From Oscillatoriophycideae cyanobacterium NC_groundwater_1537_Pr4_S-0.65um_50_18 (lineage in GTDB: Bacteria > Cyanobacteriota > Cyanobacteriia > Elainellales > Elainellaceae): a stretch of DNA of 64,000 nt. The stretch is taken from the NCBI GenBank assembly GCA_016208305.1, contig JACQYI010000009.1, forward strand, positions 248,001 to 312,000, written 5' to 3'. Position 1 is the stretch's first letter, and every line of letters starts with the position of its first letter. The position numbers were made by a program, and so were the translations under genes. Positions 17,534-26,375 of this stretch are shown in pieces. Under the pieces are notes generated by a model, which was not told the DNA's origin, did not search any database, and was given only the letters and a program-made list of their open reading frames with translations.

Positions 17534-17915
17534 GATCTAAGCAAATGGAGGACAGAAAAAGCACTGCTCAATCTAGCAATGAATTTTTTGGGGCATGGGT
17601 GCTCCGTGGGATGTAATCCCATATGTTTACCTACAGCAAGAAATCAGCTCAGTCGGGCACTTCATAGAAAGTTCTTGAGTCTGACAAGCCAGAATTAATT
17701 CATCAAAAAAGAATCCTATTGGAATCATTACGTCTTTAGGGTCTGTTCGCTATTTATTTTCTGTGAAGGCGAACGATGCATCTTCACAAACTCGACTCAA
17801 TAAAACTCTGCTCAGCCGCTCTGAGGCTTAAAGAGCGACGCTTGCTCTAACGGGCGAGATTGGAGATAGTAGAAGTATTACGTAATGTAACTAACCTTAT
17901 AGATATCAAAATTAG
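17534..17915. other. Spacer STAS / crtD
   Basis: Divergent promoter space; AT-rich with no recognised gene or clear operator. Confidence 0.4.
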
Positions 17916-19508
17916 ATGTCGAAATCTCTCGCCCACAAGTCTCAGGTTTTAGAAGCTGTTCGGCCAAAGCCCAGCAAAGGCAAAGTTGCCGTGATTGGAG
18001 CCGGAATTGGTGGGCTAACAGCAGCAGCCTTACTGGCGCGCCGAGGCTATCAAGTGCTGGTCTTTGATCAGGCGATCGTTCCTGGGGGCTGCGCTTCTAC
18101 CTTTGTTCGTCGAGGCTTTACCTTTGATGTTGGAGCAACGCAGGTTGCCGGATTTGAACCGGGGGGTATTCACCATCGTATTTTTGCAGAATTAGGCATT
18201 GAGCTACCGGCAGCCTCCCCTTGCGATCCGGCTTGTGCCGTTTATCTGCCGGGTGAAACCGAACCGATTTGCGTCTGGCGCGATCCGCAGCGGTGGCAGG
18301 CCGAGCGCGAGCGGCAGTTTCCCGGTAGCGAAACCTTCTGGCAGCTTCTTGCCAATCTATTTCGCTATAGCTGGGCGTTTCAATCGCGCGATCCGGTGTT
18401 GCCGCCCCGTAGCGCCTGGGATCTGTGGCAGTTGGCTCAGGCTTTGCGCCCCGATACGCTGTTGACGCTTCCCTACACCTTTGCTACCGTGGGGCAAATT
18501 TTGCGCTTAACGGGTTTGGGAGGCGATCGCCGCCTCAAAACCTTTTTGGATCTACAGCTCAAGCTCTATTCTCAGGTGGATGCCAATGAAACGGCACTGC
18601 TTTATGCCGCCACTGCGCTCGGCGTTTCTCAAGCGCCCCAGGGGTTATCGCACTTGCAGGGCAGCATGCAGGCTTTAAGTGATCGCCTCGTGGCCTCTCT
18701 AGAGCGAGATGGTGGCAAATTGCTGATGCGGCATACCGTGACGAAGATTCACACGCAGAACGGTCAGGCAACTGCGATCGAGGTTCGCAACCTCAAAACG
18801 GGTGAAGCTTGGACAGAATCGGCTGATCAGGTGGTCGCCAATGTCACTGCTCAAAATCTGATGCAGCTTTTGGGGGAGGCTGCTCCTTCAGGTTACCGAC
18901 ATCGTGTCGAGAACTTACCGCCTGCATCGGGTGCTTTTGTCGTTTACCTAGGCGTGAAACAGGCGGCCATTCCGCCCGACTGTCCACCGCATTTGCAATT
19001 TCTGTATGACTACGATCGCCCCATAGCCGAAAATAATTCTCTGTTTGTCTCGGTGAGCCGTCCAGGAGATGGGCGCGCACCAGAAGGCTATGCCACCCTG
19101 ATTGCTTCATCGTTCACTGATACAGCCCTCTGGTGGAGAGATAGAGCAGGCGAGACTCTGGACGAAACCGCTGACAAAGCCGCTTATGAAAAGCTGAAGC
19201 AGCACTATACCGAAACGGCAATCGATCGCCTCTCTCAATTTTTCTCTCTAACGCCCGAAACCTTAGTGCATATCGAAGCGGCAACGCCCCGCACCTTTGC
19301 CCACTTTACCGATCGCGATCGGGGTGCGGTGGGAGGTATTGGGCAGCGCATTTCGACCTTTGGTCCCTTTGGTTTTGCCAATCGTACCCCCATCACCTCT
19401 CTGTGGCTGGTTGGAGATTCGACGCATCCAGGCGAGGGTACCGCAGGGGTTAGTTACTCAGCCCTAACGGTCGTGCGGCAAATTGAGGCACAGAGGGTCG
19501 TTTTTTAG
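17916..19508 (+). CDS. crtD: Carotenoid 3',4'-desaturase, CrtD type
   Basis: A 530-aa FAD enzyme of the phytoene desaturase/carotenoid isomerase family. The dinucleotide-binding fingerprint VAVIGAGIGGLTAAALLARRGYQVLVFDQAIVPGGCASTF occupies residues 24-63, and the C-terminal FAD-binding block is TSLWLVGDSTHPGEGTAGVSYSALTVVRQI. Overall similarity points to the cyanobacterial CrtD branch, which desaturates the monocyclic end during myxol glycoside (myxoxanthophyll) synthesis; CrtISO-like function is the main alternative. Peripheral thylakoid or plasma membrane location is expected. Myxol glycosides need a sugar, often a rhamnose or fucose derivative, so the rfb genes further along could supply it. 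Confidence 0.82.
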   Translation: MSKSLAHKSQVLEAVRPKPSKGKVAVIGAGIGGLTAAALLARRGYQVLVFDQAIVPGGCASTFVRRGFTFDVGATQVAGFEPGGIHHRIFAELGIELPAASPCDPACAVYLPGETEPICVWRDPQRWQAERERQFPGSETFWQLLANLFRYSWAFQSRDPVLPPRSAWDLWQLAQALRPDTLLTLPYTFATVGQILRLTGLGGDRRLKTFLDLQLKLYSQVDANETALLYAATALGVSQAPQGLSHLQGSMQALSDRLVASLERDGGKLLMRHTVTKIHTQNGQATAIEVRNLKTGEAWTESADQVVANVTAQNLMQLLGEAAPSGYRHRVENLPPASGAFVVYLGVKQAAIPPDCPPHLQFLYDYDRPIAENNSLFVSVSRPGDGRAPEGYATLIASSFTDTALWWRDRAGETLDETADKAAYEKLKQHYTETAIDRLSQFFSLTPETLVHIEAATPRTFAHFTDRDRGAVGGIGQRISTFGPFGFANRTPITSLWLVGDSTHPGEGTAGVSYSALTVVRQIEAQRVVF

Positions 19509-19810
19509 ATGAGTGAACTGGGTGAGTGAGAGGGTGAGAGGGTGAGAGTGAGGGTAAAAGCGCTCAGGTTAGAGTGTTAGGTCAACCTTCCGGAAAAAAG
19601 TCTGTCACATTAGCCAGCCTGATTTTCCGGAAAAAGTTATAAATTTCTGTAGAAATGTAGACTTGCGAACCGACAAGGAAGAATAAATTGCTTAAAGTAG
19701 CAATAGTCTTTTGGCGCAGATTTAGCGATCGCTTGTCATCCCAACGGATGATGTGTCCTGTCTAGACCTGTACTGCAACCTCTTCCCCACCCATGAATGC
19801 GCCTCTACCT
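19509..19810. other. Spacer with two TTCCGGAA palindromes
   Basis: Starts with a GAGTGAGAGGGTGAGAG low-complexity run (19512-19557). Two copies of TTCCGGAAAAA lie at 19588-19598 and 19625-19635, 37 bp apart, before a small lipoprotein gene; the palindromic core and the spacing make them possible operator half-pairs. Confidence 0.45.
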
Positions 19811-20233
19811 ATGAAGAAAGCCTACGCCTCGGCTATTCTGCTTGCCCTGTGTTCCATGACTTTGGGAGGTTGTCAGACTGCTGTCGCAGAATCGCGCTCA
19901 AGTTCCCTGCCGCCCGGTGTTCTACTATCTGGCTCCTCATCCCTTACGCCTGCCTCCCCTGCGTTAACAACGGCTCCGCAGACTGCCAACTCAAACCGCT
20001 CGCTCTCGACGCTGCAAACTGCATTAGGGCAATGGACGACCCAAAATGCCAAAATGCGCTATTCGCTGAGCCTAGACGATGGCGATCGGACAGGTCAGAT
20101 GCAAACCCCCCTCAACTGGCTCAACACGATCGCCTTGAAGTTGACCGCCAATCGCCATAGATTTACAGGATTTTTTGATCGGCCTGAGCAAAAAAACAGC
20201 AGCGAACGGATTGAGCGAGACGATCTGCCGTAA
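19811..20233 (+). CDS. Small lipoprotein, unknown function
   Basis: About 140 aa. The N-terminus MKKAYASAILLALCSMTLGGC is a clear lipoprotein signal with lipobox L-G-G-C, so the mature protein would be anchored by the lipid-modified cysteine. The rest is Ser/Thr-rich, then a short amphipathic part (LSTLQTALGQWTTQNAKMRYSLSLDD). The ATG at 19811 starts exactly at the MKK of the signal peptide and is preferred to the ATG at 19793. No family recognised. Confidence 0.7.
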   Translation: MKKAYASAILLALCSMTLGGCQTAVAESRSSSLPPGVLLSGSSSLTPASPALTTAPQTANSNRSLSTLQTALGQWTTQNAKMRYSLSLDDGDRTGQMQTPLNWLNTIALKLTANRHRFTGFFDRPEQKNSSERIERDDLP

Positions 20234-20236
20234 ATG

Positions 20237-20355
20237 GGTGGACGGATGAGTGGGCTGATGGGTGGATGGGCTGATAGGCAGATGGGCAGATGAGAGTTTC
20301 CCACTCACCCACCCACCCACTCCCCCTCTCCCCCTCTCACTCCCCCACTCTCCCC
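20237..20355. repeat. GATGGGTGG / CCCACTCC low-complexity tract
   Basis: About 60 bp of degenerate G-rich heptamers (GATGGGT, GATGGGC, GATAGGC) followed by about 60 bp of their C-rich counterparts (CCCACTCACCCACCC, CCCCCTCTC), which can fold back on each other. The same kind of tract recurs near 14325-14362, 19512-19557 and 61742-61780. It lies directly after the lipoprotein stop and may act as a terminator. Confidence 0.8.
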
Positions 20356-20444
20356 AGCTAATAATTGACAGACACACTACCCCCCTTATCTTTGCCGCAA
20401 GGTTTACCCTAGAAGCTGTACCTTGCTCTCAACGCTCTCAAGTC

Positions 20445-21128
20445 ATGTTCAAAAAAGTTGCGCTTTGGTCGCTCTGGGGTGGGTTTTTGGCTTACGCCTT
20501 TCTGTTTGCACCACCCGATCGCCCCGATACCTTTCAACTCATCCAAAATCTCTCTACCGGAAAAGTGGAGGGCATTAACCCGCTGATTGTGGCGCTGTTC
20601 AACATTATGGGAGTGCTGCCGCTGCTCTATACCTGCGTGTTGCCGTTAGATGGCAGAGGGCAAAAGATCCGGGCTTGGCCGTTTTCCATCGGGTCATTTG
20701 CCGTTGGAGCTTTTGCGCTATTGCCCTATTTGGCTCTGCGCCAGCCCAATCCCACGTTTTCAGGTCAAAAAAATGGGTGGCTAAAGCTGATTGATTCTCG
20801 CTGGTTTGGCGGATTTATTGCGATCGGCGCGATCGCCCTTCTGGTATACGGCCTTATTCAAGGCGACTGGAGCAATTTTGTCTATCAGTGGCAAACCAGC
20901 CGTTTTATCCATGTCATGAGCCTCGATTTTTGTCTGCTCTGCTTACTGTTTCCGGTGCTGCTGAGCGATGACATGGCAAGACGTGGCTTAAAGGATCAGC
21001 GAATTTTTTGGGCGGTAACGCTGTTGCCCCTTTTAGGCGCTTTGGCTTACGTCACATTGCGTCCGCCTGTGGCGGTAGGTGAATTGAGCGAAGTGACTTT
21101 ATCAAATGCTAGGGAAAGTGCTGGGTGA
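20445..21128 (+). CDS. Multi-pass membrane protein, DUF2834-like
   Basis: About 227 aa from the ATG at 20445. Upstream frame extension would read through the low-complexity tract and is rejected. Six hydrophobic segments are visible (ALWSLWGGFLAYAFLFAP, LIVALFNIMGVLPLLYTCVL, PFSIGSFAVGAFALLPYLAL, FGGFIAIGAIALLVYGLI, FCLLCLLFPVLL, FWAVTLLPLLGALAYVTL). This arrangement resembles plant and cyanobacterial DUF2834-type proteins of unknown role. It is followed by a creatininase-family gene on the same strand. Confidence 0.7.
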   Translation: MFKKVALWSLWGGFLAYAFLFAPPDRPDTFQLIQNLSTGKVEGINPLIVALFNIMGVLPLLYTCVLPLDGRGQKIRAWPFSIGSFAVGAFALLPYLALRQPNPTFSGQKNGWLKLIDSRWFGGFIAIGAIALLVYGLIQGDWSNFVYQWQTSRFIHVMSLDFCLLCLLFPVLLSDDMARRGLKDQRIFWAVTLLPLLGALAYVTLRPPVAVGELSEVTLSNARESAG

Positions 21129-21214
21129 GCACCTTACCTGCGTGTGGAATAGCACAGATCTCATCTGGCGCTTCACAATAGGCTGTGATTGTATCCCAAT
21201 TGAGCTATTTTCTA

Positions 21215-22027
21215 ATGCATACCTTCATTCCACCCGATCGCTTCTTCCCGTATCTAACTTGGACAGAAATTGAGGCGATGCCCCATAAAGATAATGTGGT
21301 GTTGATCCAGCCTGTAGGGGCGATCGAGCAGCATGGCCCTCATTTGCCGTTGGTGGTGGATGCGGCGATCGCTACAGCAGTGGTTGGAAAAGCGTTAGAG
21401 CAGTTGACTCCAGAGATTCCTGCCTATGCCTTACCTACGCTGTGCTATGGCAAATCAAATGAGCATTGGCACTTTCCGGGTACGGTAACGCTTAGCGCCC
21501 AAACGCTGATGAATACGCTGATGGAAGTTGGCGAAAGCCTCTATCGAGCGGGATTTCGCAAGTGGGCTTTGGTCAACGGACATGGCGGACAGCCGCAAAT
21601 TATGGAAATGGTGGCGCGAGATCTGCACCAAAAATATGAGGATTTTATGGTGTTTCCGCTGTTTGTCTGGCGCGTCCCCAATATTGCTGGAGAGCTATTG
21701 ACCCCCAAAGAATTGGAGTTGGGTATTCACGCAGGGGATGGCGAAACGAGCTTACTGCTGTCGATTTTGCCGGATCAGGTGCATATGGACAAAGCGATTG
21801 CTGAGTATCCTCAAGAGTTGCCTACAGACAGCTTGCTCAGTATGGAAGGGCGATTGCCTTTTGCCTGGACAACGCGAGACTTGAGCCAAAGCGGAGTTTT
21901 GGGCGATCCGACAACGGCCACTGTAGAGAAGGGCGATCGCATTCTTCAATCGCTTGCCGATGGCTGGACGCAAGTGATTCAAGATCTCTATAAGTTTCAA
22001 CAGCCCAAGGCATGGAAGCAGGGTTGA
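21215..22027 (+). CDS. Creatininase / MftE-type amidohydrolase family protein
   Basis: About 270 aa. Family metal-site motifs are seen in order: VGAIEQHGPHLPLVVDAAIA (E and H ligands), NEHWHFPGT, LVNGHGGQ and IHAGDGETSLLL. The superfamily includes creatinine amidohydrolase, the riboflavin-pathway FAPy deformylase ArfB and mycofactocin protease MftE; several are metal-dependent amide hydrolases. No creatine pathway is present, so the substrate is unknown. The ATG at 21215 (MHTFIPPDRFF) is preferred over a GTG at 21185. Confidence 0.85.
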   Translation: MHTFIPPDRFFPYLTWTEIEAMPHKDNVVLIQPVGAIEQHGPHLPLVVDAAIATAVVGKALEQLTPEIPAYALPTLCYGKSNEHWHFPGTVTLSAQTLMNTLMEVGESLYRAGFRKWALVNGHGGQPQIMEMVARDLHQKYEDFMVFPLFVWRVPNIAGELLTPKELELGIHAGDGETSLLLSILPDQVHMDKAIAEYPQELPTDSLLSMEGRLPFAWTTRDLSQSGVLGDPTTATVEKGDRILQSLADGWTQVIQDLYKFQQPKAWKQG

Positions 22028-22127
22028 ATCCTGAGTTTGCTCCAACCCTTAGCTTTTGAAAGAGTGGGCTGCTTTTTCACAAAAGTCTTTAGTCTAATTA
22101 TTAAATTTGCGACCCTTATGCTTGGAC

Positions 22128-22172
22128 ATAGCTTAGGGGATAGCTTAGGGGATAGCTTGGGGGACAGCTAGG
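22128..22172. repeat. 12-bp tandem repeat
   Basis: ATAGCTTAGGGG twice, ATAGCTTGGGGG once and a partial fourth unit ACAGCTAGG, in the spacer between convergent genes. A second small direct repeat, AATTACGGCAATAT twice, lies at about 22260-22288. Confidence 0.85.
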
Positions 22173-22291
22173 TATCAACAAATCCAATTTGCTTGAAGGC
22201 GCGTATTTATTACACTATTGCTCTGTGATGCAACTGCTCTGTGATTCAACAGATCACTCAATTACGGCAATATGAATTACGGCAATATAGA

Positions 22292-23002
22292 TTACTGTCC
22301 CTTTAGCAATGGGAAAACCCATGCAGTAAGAATGCTAAACAGAATAGCCATTTCAAGTACGGCTAAAATACGCGGAGATTGAAACCAGTTTGACCAACGG
22401 CCTGTACGAAGGCCGCGCCACCATTGAGAGAAATGAGCCGACCAAAGCTTGGGACTATCTTTGTCACGAAATTGCCAGGACAACATAGATAGCAACAATG
22501 GCGCTCCGCCAACTTTGGCATTCATCAACAGGTGAAGGGCGATCGCTATCACCATCATGATCCAACCAATCAAATGAGCATAGTACCAGGCATGATTTAA
22601 TTCCCCTTTTGGCAGCCAAGTTTCGTCCATCATCTTGCCGCTAAAGAGAGCAAACGTTAAGGCAAGAAGAGCCAAAGTGTTAGTGAACCGATTTAATGTG
22701 TACCACCAAATGGGTTTCCCAACCTGTGTCAACTTTGTAAATGAGTCAGGCTGAACTAACCGTCGCTGTCCACGATGAAAAGCGTAAATCACAAATGCAG
22801 GAAAGACCAACAAAGTCCATAGACCAAACGTTCCATGAATTCCTTCAATATCTCTGTAAGACGGCAGTGGAACTCTCCCCCAGCGACCATCATAGGTATC
22901 GTAAGTCCAAAAAGCCGTTAGAATTGCAGCTACTAAAAATAGCCCCGTGAGTCCGTGCAGAATGCGAAGAAGTAGCGGTTGGTAGGGTTGAGTTGATTTC
23001 AT
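22292..23002 (-). CDS. Cytochrome b561-like four-helix membrane protein
   Basis: A 236-aa protein with four or five transmembrane helices. Histidines lie at helix positions typical of haem-b ligation: H16 (RILHGLTG), H55 (EGIHGTFG), H143 (YAHLIGW) and H157 (IALHLLMN). It probably transfers electrons across or along the membrane; the donor and acceptor are unknown. The gene is monocistronic, and a 34-bp near-perfect palindrome begins 23 bp upstream of its ATG, so specific regulation is likely. Confidence 0.8.
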   Translation of the reverse strand: MKSTQPYQPLLLRILHGLTGLFLVAAILTAFWTYDTYDGRWGRVPLPSYRDIEGIHGTFGLWTLLVFPAFVIYAFHRGQRRLVQPDSFTKLTQVGKPIWWYTLNRFTNTLALLALTFALFSGKMMDETWLPKGELNHAWYYAHLIGWIMMVIAIALHLLMNAKVGGAPLLLSMLSWQFRDKDSPKLWSAHFSQWWRGLRTGRWSNWFQSPRILAVLEMAILFSILTAWVFPLLKGQ

Positions 23003-23620
23003 GGTAAGTAATCAATAGCAGATGTGCATTCAATGTTTATCTAGACAAACATTGAATGCTTATTGAAAAAGTTGTGGAGTGATTAACTAACATAAATACC
23101 CAAAAAATCAGGCTCTAATTATGAAATAAAAATGAGAGAAAAGTAAAAGTGACGTCCTGGATGGTGGTTTAGTTGCTAGAAGAGTTTCAGACCGTGCAGT
23201 GACGATGATTCGTGAAGTGCTGTTCTTAGTTTTTGCGATTGTAGCAACTTCAGAATGGGCTTGAGTAGAGGGAGCCGCTATTGAATCGATCGAACATGTT
23301 GGAGCAACTAAACTATAGAGCCAGTGAGAAAGATAAAATTGAATCGACGCTTGATCAGCGTTTTACGATGTTTCGCTTTAGCCTGGACTGATGGGTTGGA
23401 GGAAAGAGATCACTCGCAATATTGGGTAGTATTTCATAATGCTATCGATCCTACCGATGAATCTCTTTTAGGGGTTAGCTGCCTTCACTTCCTTTCCCTT
23501 GACAGAACAGCAAGGTTCAGAAGCCTAGTGTAGATTACAAGGAGTCAATTGATGAATCATGTGACGTAAGTTATGGTTAACGTTGCGTTCACTGATTCTC
23601 AAAACTAATTGCCAGGAACA
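23003..23620. other. Spacer cytochrome b / sigma factor
   Basis: A 618-bp divergent promoter region containing the palindrome at 23026-23059. A 69-codon plus-strand frame at 23324-23533 looks accidental. Nothing else recognised. Confidence 0.5.
23026..23059. promoter_or_regulatory. 34-bp near-perfect palindrome upstream of cytochrome b gene
   Basis: Arms GCATTCAATGTTT (23026-23038) and AAACATTGAATGC (23047-23059) are perfect, and the eight central bases ATCTAGAC contain TCTAGA, so only one base pair of the 34-bp dyad is mismatched. It lies 23 bp upstream of the ATG at 23002, where a dimeric repressor or activator could act on the promoter. Confidence 0.75.
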
Positions 23621-24214
23621 ATGGACTCACAAAGCTCCGCCCCTCCAGACGCTGCCGCTCTTTCCCCAGATCTGTCTGATATTGACCTCCTTCTTGTCCT
23701 CAGAAGGGGCCAAACTCAGGCTCTAGGCATGCTCTACGATCGCTATTCTCGCTTGGTGTACAGTCTCGCATTCAAAATACTGGCAAATGCCGAGGAAGCC
23801 GAAGATATCACCCAAGAGATCTTTGTTTCACTCTGGCAGCGCAATGCCTACAATCCTGAGCGTGGCTCTCTCAGCAGCTTCTTGACAACCATGACCCGCT
23901 CTCGCTCTATCGACAAATTGCGATCGCGAGGCAGCCGTTATCGATTTTTACAGCGCTGGGAGGGCATTACCCGCAGCGATACCGTTACGGCAACACCGCT
24001 AGAGCAGGTTTCTATGGGAGAGCGATCGCAAATTATTCGGGCAGCCTTAGACAAATTGCCCCCCAATGAGCGGCAAGTCCTAGAAATTGCCTATTACGAG
24101 GGATTAAGTCAGTCTGAAATTGCCGAGCATTTGCACATTCCGTTGGGAACTGTCAAAACACGCTCCCGTCAAGGCTTGCTGAAACTCCGTCAGGCTCTTC
24201 AGAATTATGTCTAA
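23621..24214 (+). CDS. ECF-type sigma-70 family sigma factor (SigG-like)
   Basis: About 197 aa with region 2 (ALGMLYDRYSRLVYSLAFKILANAEEAEDITQEIFVSLWQRNAYNPERGSLSSFLTTMTRSRSIDKLRSRGSR) and region 4 (LPPNERQVLEIAYYEGLSQSEIAEHLHIPLGTVKTRSRQGLLKLR), no region 1 or 3: an extracytoplasmic-function sigma factor. AGGA just before the ATG at 23621 favours that start over a TTG at 23609. The next gene is a membrane anti-sigma factor, the usual partner. Overall layout resembles cyanobacterial SigG and its anti-sigma gene; the triggering stress cannot be read from sequence. Confidence 0.93.
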   Translation: MDSQSSAPPDAAALSPDLSDIDLLLVLRRGQTQALGMLYDRYSRLVYSLAFKILANAEEAEDITQEIFVSLWQRNAYNPERGSLSSFLTTMTRSRSIDKLRSRGSRYRFLQRWEGITRSDTVTATPLEQVSMGERSQIIRAALDKLPPNERQVLEIAYYEGLSQSEIAEHLHIPLGTVKTRSRQGLLKLRQALQNYV

Positions 24215-24358
24215 CTCTGGCATCAAGCTGATTTTTGGATAGCTAACCTTTGATACAAGATAAAAAAACTGCCTCTAGTTCCTTTAGAACCCGTTTCTAT
24301 AAAGCCCTTTGCCCTTCTACCTTTTATTTTTTACAACTCATCATTACATTTCCAAATC

Positions 24359-25222
24359 ATGACTTCTGCACTTCCTGATAACTGGCAAGAACTTATAGCA
24401 GGTTATGCCCTGGGCGATCTCAGCCCAGAAGAAGCTGAGGAATTGCAGCGCCTACTGGCAGACAATCCAGATTTGACCGCTGAGGTTGCGTCTCTTCAAG
24501 AAGTATTGGCTTTAATGCCCTATGCTTTGCCTCAGTATGAGCCATCTTCGCAATTGCGAGACTCTATTCTGGCGATTGCTCAGCCCAATGCACCCCTAGA
24601 ATCCAATAATGCCCACAGCAGCTCCGCGATCGCGACGCTGACCAAGGCGGCTAGGGGAGACACAGAAAATAGACAGACAGAAAGTAGACAGACAGAAAGT
24701 GGCTCAGATCAAGCGCCTCAGAAAAGTTTGCGTCGTAGCTACCGCAGAGGAACTTGGGCTGCAACTGGGTATGGCATTGGAGCCACGATCGCCGCTGTAG
24801 CTCTCATGGCCTTGGGTGTGGATAACTATCGTCTGCGCCAGGAAACGCAACAAGCTAAATCGATCATTGCGGCTCTTGAGGCACGAGGCACCCAGACCAT
24901 TGCGATGGAAGGCACCGAATCTGCAAATGCCGCTTCGGGTAGCCTGGTTGTCGCTGAAGATCGGCAGGTCTTTATGGTCGCCAAAAATTTACCCGTTCTG
25001 CCCGCAGGCCAAGTCTATCGCCTCTGGGCCATGCCTGCTAGCGGCAAAAATCCTGCCTTCTGTGGTGAGTTTAGAGCTAGAACAAACGGGTCAGTTACGA
25101 CGCAGTGGGTTACGCCTGAGGCCAGTTGCCAATCGACCACAGTGCAAATGCTGATTACCTCTGAAAAAGCGACTGATCCTCCCATTCCTCAAGGCTCTTT
25201 AGTCATGCACAGCCGTATCTAA
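24359..25222 (+). CDS. Membrane anti-sigma factor (RskA family)
   Basis: A 287-aa protein. The N-terminal cytoplasmic domain (ELIAGYALGDLSPEEAEELQRLLADNPDLTAEVASLQEVLALMPYAL) is the anti-sigma fold of RskA/RsiW-like proteins, but the zinc-binding His-x3-Cys-x2-Cys motif is absent. One transmembrane helix follows at about 142-158 (GIGATIAAVALMALGV), then a short coiled coil and the extracytoplasmic RskA C-terminal domain (LPAGQVYRLWAMPASGKNPAFCGEF...LITSEKATDPPIPQGSLVMHSRI). It lies 144 bp after the sigma gene and almost certainly inhibits it. The linker contains a RQTESRQTES repeat. Confidence 0.88.
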   Translation: MTSALPDNWQELIAGYALGDLSPEEAEELQRLLADNPDLTAEVASLQEVLALMPYALPQYEPSSQLRDSILAIAQPNAPLESNNAHSSSAIATLTKAARGDTENRQTESRQTESGSDQAPQKSLRRSYRRGTWAATGYGIGATIAAVALMALGVDNYRLRQETQQAKSIIAALEARGTQTIAMEGTESANAASGSLVVAEDRQVFMVAKNLPVLPAGQVYRLWAMPASGKNPAFCGEFRARTNGSVTTQWVTPEASCQSTTVQMLITSEKATDPPIPQGSLVMHSRI

Positions 25223-25263
25223 AGGCAAACTCTTGGTCTGAAGGATTTTAGTCTGAGGGAATC

Positions 25264-26247
25264 CTAGTCCGAGGGAATCCGTCTAGCGATCGCCCCCCGT
25301 TTGGGATCGGATTCAAAGTCAATCACTGGCCCTAAGGGAACAATGCCGAGCGGATTGACTTTAGGATGGCTTCTGTAATAGTGCTGCTTAATGTGATCGA
25401 GATTGCAGGTCTCTTTGATGCCAGGATACTGATAGATTTCTCTCAAGTAGCCCCAAAGATTGGGGTAATCGACAATACGACGCACATTACATTTGAAATG
25501 GACGTAGTAGACGGCATCAAAACGGAGCAGCGTTGTAAACAGGCAGATATCGGCCTCGGTCAAGCTGTCGCCGCATAGAAACCTCTGTTGCCCTAAAACT
25601 TTTTCCCAGTGGCTGAGTGCCTCAAATAGCTCTGTGACGGCTTCTTCATAAGCAGATTGCGTGGTGGCAAATCCGGCTCGGTATACGCCATTGTTAATCG
25701 GCTGATAAATGGCATCGATCGTCTGATCGATCGTTTTTTGCAACTTATGGGGATACAGATCTAGATTGTTTTTGGCGATCGCGCCACACTCTACATCCAA
25801 CATGCGAATAATCTCGCGCGACTCGTTATTAACGATTGTTTGAGTCTGTTTATCCCACAGAATGGGTACTGTGACTCGACCGCTATACTCTGGCTCAGCT
25901 TTAACGTAGAGTTCCCAGAGGAAGTTAGCCTGATTGACAGTATCGGGAATACATCCAGGTGCATCTGAGAACTGCCAGCCGCGATCGCCCATGACCGGAT
26001 CGACAATTGACACGGAAATTGATTCTGTCAATCCTTTAAGCTGTCTCATAATCAAAGTTCGATGCGCCCAAGGACAGGCGAGAGAAACATAAAGGTGATA
26101 GCGATCGCTCTCTGCCTTAAACCCACTTGCCCCATCGGCAGTTATCTGGTTGCGAAATGTTGTAGAAGGGCGAACAAATTGACCCTTTTCATCCTCCTGT
26201 TCACGCTCCGAAACCCACTTTCCAGCCTTTAATACACCCAATCCCAT
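25264..26247 (-). CDS. Glutathionyl-hydroquinone reductase (YqjG/ECM4-type GST)
   Basis: About 327 aa. The N-terminal thioredoxin fold has the catalytic CPWAHRTLIM motif (SLACPWAHR) typical of Xi-class GSTs, then WELYVKAEPEYSGRVTVPILWDKQTQTIVNNESREIIRML and the helical C-terminal domain with LCGDSLTEADICLFTTLLRFDAVYYVHFKCN. The enzyme removes glutathione from glutathionyl-hydroquinones. GGAGG lies four bases before the ATG at 26247, so this start is chosen over one 84 bp upstream. Divergent from recR with about 128 bp between starts. Confidence 0.93.
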   Translation of the reverse strand: MGLGVLKAGKWVSEREQEDEKGQFVRPSTTFRNQITADGASGFKAESDRYHLYVSLACPWAHRTLIMRQLKGLTESISVSIVDPVMGDRGWQFSDAPGCIPDTVNQANFLWELYVKAEPEYSGRVTVPILWDKQTQTIVNNESREIIRMLDVECGAIAKNNLDLYPHKLQKTIDQTIDAIYQPINNGVYRAGFATTQSAYEEAVTELFEALSHWEKVLGQQRFLCGDSLTEADICLFTTLLRFDAVYYVHFKCNVRRIVDYPNLWGYLREIYQYPGIKETCNLDHIKQHYYRSHPKVNPLGIVPLGPVIDFESDPKRGAIARRIPSD

Positions 26248-26375
26248 TTTTCCTCCTGTTTGGCTCTGTTGCTGAGCGCTATTAATGACTCGCACTACTT
26301 GCATAACGCATTGAACGCTATTCTGCCCCAAACGCTATCATAGATCTGACTAAAGACGCACTCGGAGGCAGTCCG

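Noticed and set aside
20262-20444. N-terminal extension of the DUF2834-like protein
   Set aside because: It is a translation of a low-complexity tract; the membrane protein begins naturally at the ATG at 20445.
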